Part shown: positions 54,756 to 64,000 of the stretch, in pieces
Numbering within the stretch: the first letter of the stretch is position 1
Layout: each line of letters starts with the position of its first letter
Source: Saccharum officinarum
Taxonomy: Eukaryota > Streptophyta > Magnoliopsida > Poales > Poaceae
Reading direction: 5' to 3'
Length of the DNA: 64,000 bases
Assembly: GCA_020631735.1 (NCBI GenBank)
Contig: CM036191.1
Span: forward strand, 45,112,562-45,176,561
Position numbers and translations under genes: made by a program
Notes under the pieces: generated by a model
The model's input: only the letters and a program-made list of their open reading frames with translations
Told to the model about the DNA's origin: nothing
Database searches by the model: none

Positions 54756-56676
54756 TTACATCTTCACAGTCTATGGCAATATTAAAAATCATTTGCCTAA
54801 CAGTGATATGCAGTATGGTTGCTGCATGGCACGAGCAAAAACATTCTTTTAGCCATCACTGAGACTATTAGCTCGTTGACCCACTGCTTAGGGTTTATTC
54901 GGTTAATCCTCAATCTAAGGGTTTGAGAAAATTTTACTTCCTACAAGTTAAAGTCTCCCTTTATCCTCCTTAAATCCCTTCCAATCCTCCCCATGGGAAT
55001 TCACCGAACACGTGTATTTGGAGGGTTGACGAATGACGAGACATTGATGCAGATGCCCTGCAGCACCCATGCATCAACGATATCTCTCTATCCAAGATAT
55101 ACATCGACCCCAGCTAATCCAACAAACCCGAGATTGCGATATACCAGAGCGCCTCGCCGTAGTCTGATCGTGGCGTCACAGCTTTTTATTTTTTTATATT
55201 AAAATAATAAAAATCATCATCGCATCTTGAGACGCGGCGATATCCGGATGGCCGACCGAGCAGCGGACCGATTCCGATAAGGAGCAAAGAAAGCACAAGC
55301 AATATGCGCAGCAGGTCAGCAGCAAACGGGCGATTCGATGCTCTATGTTATGCGTGCATGCGTGCCACGAAACTACAACAGTAACCGACCAAATAGTCTA
55401 TTATTTATTTCCTGCGAATCACAGCAGCACATATCCATATCTCATATGACTTTCGAAAGGCTGATTCAGCAGATTTCAAAATTGGTGATCCAAGGAATAA
55501 ATCCTAGAATACACATCCAATGCCACTAAATCCTGTAAAATAAATCTAGACAATGCCTGCACCCATGTCAAAAAAAGTATTTGAACCCTAGGCAGAAACT
55601 TGAACTCATAGGAAGGTTCTACCACAAAGAGCCCAAACAATTGAGCTCAATTCGCTATCTAATAGTATTTTTGGAACTATGTGACTTTCTTTTCTGAAAC
55701 ACAGCGCACTAAGACAGACACTCAGACACATAGAAATACTCACTCCTACTTCACGCCTATGAATACAAACACTTACAAACATGTTAGAATCTATACTCCG
55801 ATGAACCACATCATATTCCTGTAAGCATCTTTGAAACACTAAGCTGATAGATCTCGAGTTTGACGAAGTCATCACTTGCGTCTCACGGTTGACAGGCACG
55901 TCATCCACTACATACTAAAAGAAAAGTGCTTTTAAATCTAAAAAATGTGAAAAAAAATTACTAAGTCGAGAACCTCAAGCCATGTGGGAAAGCCATAAGG
56001 AACCTAATCAACTAAACTACGAGCCTGGTGATTTAATACACCTAGCAACACATTAGATGTACCTCATCTTATCCGCACTTGAGTAATTCAATGACCGGCC
56101 ATAGTGGAGTCTTGGCCAAAGGCCAGGATAGATGTGCCTTAGGTACACCAGTTTATCATAGAAACCAATATCAATGACTGCATGGAACCGACATGTCAAT
56201 GGTAGGGTCATGGTTGGTGTTTTTATTATTGGTAATGTTTATGGGTATCGTGTGGCAGGGAACAAGATGGTAGCTAACACAAGAGACACAAAGTTTAGAC
56301 AGCTTTGGAACCCTAATGAGGATGTAATACCCTTTGTCCTATGTTTGTTGTTATATTGCTTTTGTTTGCCTTATGTGAGATTGATGATATTGAGACATCT
56401 TAGGTGTTTATGTCACCAGGTGAGGCTCTATGAGCTTGTATAGGTGTAGGGAAGGGACACCTATACTTTCCGTATATTGTTCGAAGGCAGGGTTAATGGG
56501 TTAAGGGATTGATTTTCCTTACCTTCTAGGATTTTTTTTCCAGTCTTATTACAACGAGGTCTCCCAAGATTTGGTGATGTGATGTTTATATGTGTCTTGT
56601 GTATCATGTCTGTGGGATACCCTATATATCTTCTAGACTCCATGTACAATTCGCCCACCCTATGTTCACGAAGTCA
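54756..56676. other. Intergenic DNA with no confident gene
   Basis: AT-rich. Short ORFs, including one at 56174-56443, have no recognisable content. One repeat-like stretch is listed separately. Confidence 0.3.
55590..55915 (-). repeat. LINE/SINE-like repeat, degenerate
   Basis: On the minus strand the series GTTTGTAAGTGTTTGTATTC, ATAGGCGTGAAG..GTGAGT, GTGTCTGAGTGTCTGTC and GTGTTTCAGAAAAGAAAG resembles the 3' part of a grass short retroposon with GTGTCTGT..GTGTTTC(A)n ends. Target duplications were not found. The boundaries are approximate. Confidence 0.35.
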
Positions 56677-57084
56677 CGCTACTACAAAAATCTTTTCTGA
56701 GGTGGGCAAAAACGATTTTCTGAGGTGGGCAAGCCAAACTCCTGCGATCAAAGGTCACAGTTAATCATGCATTAACGGATGTGTTTGCTTGCCCGCCTTG
56801 GTAAATAAATAAATAAAAAGCATCGATGAGCCCGCTAAGCCCATAGACGGGCATGCCAAGCCCAAACCACTGCTGCTGTCGCCCCGCGCCTGCCGCGCCG
56901 CTGCCTCGATAATGTTGTGGACGCCGCCAACCTCGCTGTGGGCGCCGCCAACGGATCTAGACGCCGGGGACGCCCGCCATGGAACTGCCTACGTGGATCC
57001 CTGTCATGGAACCACCGCCCTGGATCTGCCACCCGCCCCACGCTGAGTGTAGGGCCATGCGGCATGGGATCTCACTGGTCGCCG
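56677..57084. mobile_element. Possible CACTA end with TTTTCTGAGGTGGGCA repeats
   Basis: CGCTACTACAAAAATC at 56677 resembles a CACTA terminus with one change, followed by two TTTTCTGAGGTGGGCA repeats (56693-56708, 56712-56727). The following GC-rich part is cut by the long LTR element at 57085. The other end is not in the window. Confidence 0.45.
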
Positions 57085-60000
57085 TGTCACACCCCAAAAT
57101 TTCAGATTTTGGGTTGTGCATAGAAAACATAAATTAAAATAAATGTTTTGATAAATGGATAAAATTTTCAAAGTTTAGTTTGAGTTAGCGTCAATTAGTT
57201 ATAAAAAAAATTGAATCTTCGAACTTTTTCAAATTAATTTGACGGGATATTGTTTGATTGGATGCTTGTCTTTGGTGTTGGTGAGTGCTATTATTTTTTT
57301 AAAAACACCATAGGACGACGTTTACTTCTCATCGAAAAACTTTTTGGCATTTTCAGGATTTAAAATTTCAATTTCCGTGAGCTTAATCTTTTTCCTTGAT
57401 CTCTTCATCAATCTTTTCATGAGTCCAAACTCATTTGGTTGAGTTCCTTATCTCTCCAAGAGTTTCCAGGATTTTTCCCGTGATTTTTCGAGCTCCGAGC
57501 TATTTTTCGCGGCTTAAAAGGTAATTCTAGATTTTCTGGAATTATTTTATTCGCGGAATTAAAATAATCCCGAAATTAAGAAATTCCAAAAAGTTTCCAA
57601 ACCCTAGACCTATATATATGCCGGCGTAGTCCTTGACGCCCTAATTTCAGAAGTACAACCCTTATCACGAGCCGCCGCTCGTAGCTCCCTCCACCCCTCG
57701 CCGAAGTTCTTCGTCTACTGCTTGTGTTCCGGCAAACTTCCGACAAAGGTTCGGCGAGCTTTTCCGGCCATGTTTCTCATCTCCGGCGAATTCCGCTTCC
57801 ACCCCAAGGTTCGCCTCGATCTTCTCTACACTGGCACGTCTTCCTTTTCGTGAATCCGTGCTTGTTGCGCTATCTTCCTAACTTCTCTCTTTTTCGGCGA
57901 GAAGCATCCATGGAGGACATTGTTCATCTTCTCTGGCCACGGACGTGCGCCTCTCCTCACGACCCACGGCCACCTGCGCCCACACCCCGCGCCTTGTTGT
58001 CCTGACCGCGCCGCCCCTCCCCTTGGCGCACGCCTCTGCAACTGCTCGCGGCGAGCAGCAGGCCGCCGCCACCGCCTCATGCGGTCAGGTGCTGCTCCGT
58101 GCGGCCCTGTCTCCGCACGACCTGGCACCGCTGTCCCTCATGGCCTGGAGCTGCCCTCCGGCTGGCCAGCAGGCCGAGGCTGAGTCCCTCCTTTTTCCCA
58201 CGACGAGCAGCAGCCCTTCATCTCCATGGCCACGGTGGTCAGCTTCTGTTCGTAGCATCTCGAGGAACAAGAAGAGGTTAATTACGAAACTGCCACTGGT
58301 TTGTAATCTCCACCATTTAATCATTCTAATCCCGTTTCACTCCATTCTAATTGCGTTAGATTCATATCGACGTTCTCTGCACAGTAGCTCTAATGTTTTT
58401 CATGTCACATGTTTTTCTATATATAGCTAAATATTAAATTGATTAATATATGTGTGCAATAGTTTCGAATTAACAGCAATACAGATGTTTAACTTCGAAA
58501 ATTTGTACATAAAAGTTAATATGGTTAATTGTTAACATATATGTGTTTCTAGATTATTATAATTTGATTAACACGTTGCATGTATGATAAACTTGTTTAG
58601 TTGCTTTCACATATACTTTTCTTTTGTATAATTAAGGTTTAACTTGACGGAATTATATGACAATTTTTAAATAAAACATGAACAGTTCAATTCGCCTTTT
58701 GAATTAAGATATGTTTTGACTAAAATGAATTAGTAACTTGCATATGGTTAGCTAAACTAAATCGAGCTTATACGCTTTTTTCTATTCTTTTATAATATAT
58801 AGAATATAGAACTCCGCTAGTTGTATCTTTTGATAATAGTTCCATTTTCGTGTTTCTTGTGACCTCGTAGCATCAGTTCTCTTTTAGTATGATGTTTTCT
58901 CTTATGTGGTGGGGTGTTCTTAGTCTACCCTGTTTGCTTGTATGTTGTTAGTGTTGCGTTGAAACCATGCCGGCCATAAGCTACGTGTTAGCAATGGTGT
59001 CTAACATGTCACATGTTTCTGAATTTTATAAGTCAAATATCACATTTGTTAATATATATGCAATGAAGTTTCTATTTAAAAAGCAATTTAGGTTTACAAT
59101 TTGGTCTTTTTATAATCAAACATTAACATGATTAATATTAACTTAAATTTTTCTTAAATATAATTTGTTTAGTTTAAATATAAAACATGAAATGGTTCGG
59201 GTAGTGCCCTCACATGTTCCATGTTATCTAAGTTATAAATATTTAAATTGATTAGTGCTTATGCAATTGGGTCTACGATTAGAAGCAAACAAAAGCAACT
59301 TAGGGTTTAATCTCCGGTCTTTCATGAAAACAATGCTAATATTATTAATATCATGCCTTTTTAAATTATGATTTGATTAGGTCAACCCTGAAATATATAT
59401 TAATTCAAATTAGTTGCTCACATCTAAGTCATGTTTATCTAAACTATAAATGCTTAAATGCCTTAAATAATATATAATCATGTGTAAATAATATATCACT
59501 CAGATTTGACTTTGACTTGTATAATGCAATATAATTCAGTCAATTCCACTTTAAAAATATCCATTACCTCTTCTCATTAAATAAATTGAATCCTAGTTTG
59601 CTCTTTTAGTTATGTTGCAAGCACCTCGATAGTTGTGTCTTTTCAATGGCAGATCCGTTCACCGTCATTCTTGCGCTCTCGTGATTGTAGCACCGTTCGT
59701 CTAGTGCGCTCTCTTTTTAAGCATCACTTTTGTTTGATGTCTGTCCTTAGTCGTGTTTGTTTGTTTGTTCTGCTTGGTTGCTACGAGTAGAGGAAGCGTG
59801 GTTCGTTAGCAATGAAGACCAGAAGGTGAGGACTGACAAGTATAGTAAAAGCTAAAGATCAGAGATAGAGATTGAAGACTTCTGAGCAGCTTAACTCTGG
59901 GAAAAAGGCAAGTATAACATGGGACCATCCTTGTTGTCCAATTCACTGAAATTATCATAAATATGCATGTGTCCTCCTTGACAACCATAGAGATTATAAC

Positions 60001-60988
60001 TTAGCTATTGATATCTTGTTTCCTTGTCACCTATGGGTTGTGCATTTGGGTAGCTATTGCTAGTGCTTAATTATGAACAATGATCTTGTAATTTAATTAA
60101 TGGATTAAGCGACCAACCAGTGGTTACCTTAATTGGCGTAAGAATGGTTTGACATGTTGGGTGTAGATAGCCTCTAGTCTATGACTATAGCCGAGAAGGA
60201 ATTATACCATTTGAAAAGGGGGTCCTACATCTGCCTGCCGAGTGAATCTAATGGCCCTAACTTGTTAGACGAACTCTTGAATGACTTTATATGGTTTCTT
60301 GTGCTTAGGGATTCATGACCCCTTAGCATATGGAAATCATGACTCACAGTGAAAGTGTACACCTCTGCGCAGAGTTTAATAAACTGGTATACTAGCCGTG
60401 CTCACAGACACAAGCGGCCTTGGGGATTCTTACAGAATAGTTGATCACCATTGTTATGTCATGTTTAGTTGTTGTTGTTATTATTATGCTCATGTTAATG
60501 CTATTCATTATCCTTAAAACAATTGATCATTGATTCATTAATGGGATTTGGTTTACCTTAATGCTACTCAATTGCCAATTATATAATGAATAAAAGCAAA
60601 ATGCAGTAAAACAGTGTCTAGCCTTTTTGAGCCTCATGAACCTCACGATATATTTGCTGAGTTTGACATGGACTCACTCTTGCTATTTTCCCAACACTCC
60701 AGTGTGTAGTAAGGTGCTACTTAGAAGAAGGATGAAGGTGTAGTGGAGTTTCTAGAAGTCTTTCAGAAGTGCTTGGCATGCGGAGCCACCAGTTAACCGT
60801 CCCTGAGAAGAATGGAGCCTGAAGTTTGGTCACCGTTCCGTGATACTCTGATGTAAGTGTTAATATAGCTATGTATATGTTATATAATAACATTGTTTCT
60901 GATACTTTTTAATTCTGACATATGTGTGGACTTCCTGGGCACACATATAATTAGCCTGGTTTTGTTCTTTAGAAATCCGGGTGTGACA
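57085..60988 (+). repeat. 5' LTR of the long-LTR element, 3.9 kb
   Basis: It starts TGTCACACCCCAAAATTTC and ends GGGTGTGACA. A TATA-like CCTATATATATGCC at about 57607-57620 precedes a GC-rich part (57650-58260) with low-complexity ORFs; the rest is AT-rich. The ORF at 57945-58430 recurs in the other LTR only because the LTRs are duplicates. Confidence 0.82.
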
Positions 60989-62657
60989 GAGTGGTATCAG
61001 AGTGGTGTTGACTGTATGACGTATGCCAAGTAGTACTGGACGTATTCTAAAACTTATTTTACTATAAAATTATTTTGTCATCCCTTGACTCATTGATTTT
61101 GACTATTTCCTGTTCCTTGTCCTGTTGTATCCCTTCCTTGATAGCTTCCTTTGAGCTATTATTTCTTACTCCCTTAGATTTTTTATGTTGTTTTTACTAA
61201 AAGTTTTCTGATCCCACCTGGTTCAAAGATTCGATGGCCTTTCATCATCCATACTTTTCCCTTAGGATGATCACCATTGTTGAAGAAGCACGTGTAGTAT
61301 CGATGATGTGATATGTGCTTGTTTTGCTTGATGTGTTGCTTGTGTGTTGTCCTTGTTCTCGTGTTTCAAAGGTGGCTTGGAAGGTATAAGTCTTGAGGAG
61401 TAGCTCGATCCATGTTAAGTGGGGTAGTGTCATCTTCTATCCTACTTATCTTTCAATCGATCCTAATTCTTGCCATTTTCTCTTACATCATCCTTGTCTA
61501 CCCTTGGTTGTCATGCTACCTTATTTATCTTATCTTAATGGAGGATCAACACATGAAGGACTCATTAGTAGCAGCAAGCCTTATAGAAAGTGTTGCCTTC
61601 AATGACATCGCCAGGTGGACCAAAATCTTTGTAAGTGGAGTAGTGTCCGCTACCATCATTAATCTCAAGCGACGAGGTACGAAGAACTGAAGATCAAACT
61701 TTATCTTTCTTATCATCTTTTGACTATCCTCTATCCATATCTTATATCTCATCAACACAAATCAAAGAAGCATGAAGACTTGAGGATTAGTGTTATCTAT
61801 CTCTCTAGTCTCTCTGAATCTCGTTCCTACCTTATCCTGTCTTTTCAGAACAGTCTGTCTTCCTTAGCTTATACCTCTATTTTTGGATGCCCAAAAATCA
61901 TGGATAAATTCTGGACAATAGTAGACTTCAATATCTTTCTCTGAACATAAGAACCACCCTGATAGCTATTATGGTTTGGGATTTATGAAAATTACAAGGC
62001 GATGCATCTGTGCTGTCAACAACCTGGAATAGTTTCTATTGTATACAGTTTTCGACTACCTTAACTGCAGAATCTGGAGAAGTGTTCTATAATAAAGTTG
62101 TAGTAAATTTGATAAGTTTTCCAACTATATAAGCTATAACATCATCGGATTCGTAAAACTTGAGTTATAACTGTATTTCTACACAGCCATTTTTCTGCTC
62201 GCGAGGAGGTCTAGGTTACTTGTTCTTGCATATGCTCATGAGTCTCTTTAAGATGACAGAAGGACACGATGGTAGTTATCACTTAGAAACAAATGCAAGC
62301 TATCCTTTGTTGTTCTCTAGTTGATCTCTTCTTAAGGGAGGTTTTTCCAAACTAAAGACGATACAAGATGGAGGTTTTATACGTTCTATTTTGTCGCCTG
62401 GAAGCATCAACTATCTATATGGTTGCAAAGTCACTATCGAGCGTAGATATCTTTTCTTAGGGTTGGTAACCTATTGGAACCATCTACAGGGATCGTAAGG
62501 GCCTAAAGGACACCTTTACAAAGTCGGTTTTGAGCTTGTGGCATCATCATTGGATAAGAGTTGATGAAGAAAGAGTGAAGACTTGCAGAATCAACTTTAT
62601 TTTTCTCCCTAGTCTCTCCGAATCTCGGGACGAGATTCCTGTTAAGTGAGGTAGAAT
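60989..62657 (+). other. Internal non-coding region of the long-LTR element
   Basis: It begins GAG then the primer binding site (60992-61005) and ends with a polypurine-like tract. The longest ORFs are under 100 codons and unrecognised. GTAAGTG-type motifs recur at 61414, 61631 and 62641, and TCTC(T/C)GAATCTCG occurs near 61812 and 62620, so the region is partly built of repeats. Confidence 0.7.
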
Positions 62658-64000
62658 TATCACACCCCAAAATTTCTGATTTTGGGTTATCCATAGAAAA
62701 CACAAATTAAAATAAATGTTTTGATAAATGGATAAAAGTTTCAAAGTTTAGTTTGAGTTAGCGTCAATTAGTTATAAAAAAATTGAATCTTCGAACTTTT
62801 TCGGCGAGGAGCATCCATGGGGGACGTTGTTCATCTTCTCTGGCCACGGACGTGCGCCTCTCCTCACGACCCGCCGCCACCTGCGCCCACACCCTGCGCC
62901 TTGTTGTCCTGACCGCGCCACCCCTCCCCTCGGCGTGCGCCTCTGCAACAGCTCGCGGCGAGCAGCAGCCCGCCGCCGCTGCCTCATGCGGTCAGGTGCT
63001 GCTCCCTGCAGCCCTGTCTCCGCGCGACCTGGCGCCGCTGGCCCTCATGGCCTGGAGCCGCTCTCCGGCTGGCCAACAGGCCGAGGCTGAGTCCTTCCTT
63101 TTTCCCACGACGAGCAGCAGCCCTTCATCTCCATGGCCACGGTGGTCAGCATCTGTTCATAGCATCTCAAGGAACAAGAAGAGGTTAATTACGAAACTAC
63201 CACTGGTTTGTAATCTCCACCATTTAATCATTCTAATCTCGTTTCACTCCATTCAAGTTGCGTTAGATTCATATCGACGTTCTCTGCACAGTAGCGCTAA
63301 TGTTTTCATGTCACATGTTTTTCCATATATAGCTAAATATTAAATTGATTAATATATGTGTGCAACTAGTTTCGAATTAACAACAATACAGATGTTTAAC
63401 TTTGAAAAGTTGTACATAAAAGTTAATATGGTTAATTGTTAACATATATCTGTTTCTAGATTATTATAATTTGATTAACACGTTGCATGTGTGATAAACT
63501 TGTTTAGTTGCTTTCACATATACTTTTCTTTTGTATAATTAAGGTTTAACTTGACTGAATTATATGACAGTTTTTAAATAAAACATGAACAATTCAATTC
63601 GCCTTTTGAATTAAGATATGTTTTGACTAAATTGAATTAGTAACTTGCATATGGTTAGCTAAACTAAATCGAGCTTATACGCTTTTTTTTCTATTCTTTT
63701 TATAATATATAGAACTCCGCTAGTTGTATCTTTTGATAATAGTTCCATTTTCGTGATTCTTGTGACCTCGTAGCATCAATTCTCTTTTGGTACGATGTTT
63801 TCTCTTATGTGGTGGGGTGTTCTTAGTCTACCTTGTTTGCTTGTATGTTGTTAGTGTTGCGTTGAAACCATGCCGGCCATAAGCTATGTGTTAGCAATGG
63901 TGTCTAACATGTCACATGTTTCTGAATTTTATAAGTCAAATATCACATTTGCTAGTATATATGCAACCAAGTTTCTATTTAAAAAGCAATTTAGGTTTAT
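62658..64000 (+). repeat. 3' LTR of the long-LTR element, truncated by the window
   Basis: It starts TATCACACCCC (G to A at the second base). It follows the 5' LTR except for a 665-bp segment (57231-57895 of the 5' LTR) that is missing after 62801. By eye the remaining sequence differs at several percent of positions. Confidence 0.82.

Larger units (their letters stand above)
57085..64000 (+). mobile_element. Non-autonomous long-LTR element (LARD-like, Ty3/gypsy type), incomplete at the window end
   Basis: A 3904-bp 5' LTR (57085-60988), a 1669-bp internal region (60989-62657) and a 3' LTR from 62658 to the window end. LTR ends are TGTCACACCCC and GGGTGTGACA. The primer binding site is TGGTATCAGAGTGG. 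The sequence just before the 3' LTR (TCGGGACGAGATTCC, then TTAAGTGAGGTAG) resembles the end of Tekay-type gypsy pol plus polypurine tract. No gag or pol ORF is present, so it depends on a helper. The DNA before it is CGCCG; the matching duplication would lie beyond 64000. Confidence 0.82.

Noticed and set aside
57945..58430. A 161-codon ORF repeated as a 186-codon ORF at 62783-63343
   Set aside because: Conservation is explained by the two LTRs being duplicates. The product is low-complexity and both ORFs run into AT-rich DNA.

Overview
The window looks like nuclear DNA of a grass, most likely a panicoid such as sorghum, sugarcane or Miscanthus. The evidence is a spliced, GC-rich plant lipase gene with a poly-Ala signal peptide, an intronless CC-type glutaredoxin ending in ALWL, grass-type Tourist and Stowaway MITEs, CACTA elements with CTTTGCCGAG subterminal repeats, and nested Copia, Ty3/gypsy and L1-type elements. 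A run of exactly 100 N (18438-18537) marks a scaffold gap. The species call is inference; no search was possible.

Layout. 1-6.5 kb: mostly unrecognised sequence, with one LTR edge (about 2950-3218) and one short unidentified ORF (4155-4331). 6.5-9 kb: a SINE-like repeat and a decayed Ty3/gypsy pol relic on the minus strand with a Tourist MITE inside its RT. 9-18.5 kb: AT-rich DNA full of DNA-transposon debris: a long foldback, a Stowaway end, a 1.4-kb non-autonomous CACTA, a second Tourist, a one-ended CACTA, a hAT-type MITE with an 8-bp target duplication, and two Helitron-like copies ending in the gap. 18.8-26.2 kb is the genic island: a ten-exon class-3 lipase (19895-23287, +) with a duplicated promoter segment, then a one-exon glutaredoxin (25634-25975, +) with a MITE about 220 bp upstream of its ATG.

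26.7-54.1 kb is a retrotransposon nest. LINE-1 (26741-33584, +) is flanked by a 14-bp duplication. Copia-A (33767-40911, +) is decayed and split by a 2280-bp solo LTR (37182-39461). LINE-2 (41146-53902, +) is split by the younger, minus-strand Copia-B (44257-50608), which has a clean CAACC duplication. A short LINE tail follows. 54.1-57.1 kb holds a MITE with a minisatellite, a LINE/SINE-like repeat and a CACTA edge. From 57085 to beyond the window end lies a non-autonomous LTR element with 3.9-kb LTRs and a 1.67-kb internal region without coding capacity.

Only the lipase and the glutaredoxin look like functional host genes. They lie in tandem on the same strand about 2.3 kb apart, and nothing indicates a functional link. 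I found no new defence or metabolic system. The informative signals concern element biology: a promoterless 78-bp 5' LTR on an otherwise recent Copia, a solo LTR and a Copia nested with exact target duplications, a shared 3'-terminal hairpin in four LINE insertions, and repeated PPT-like motifs in the non-coding LTR element.
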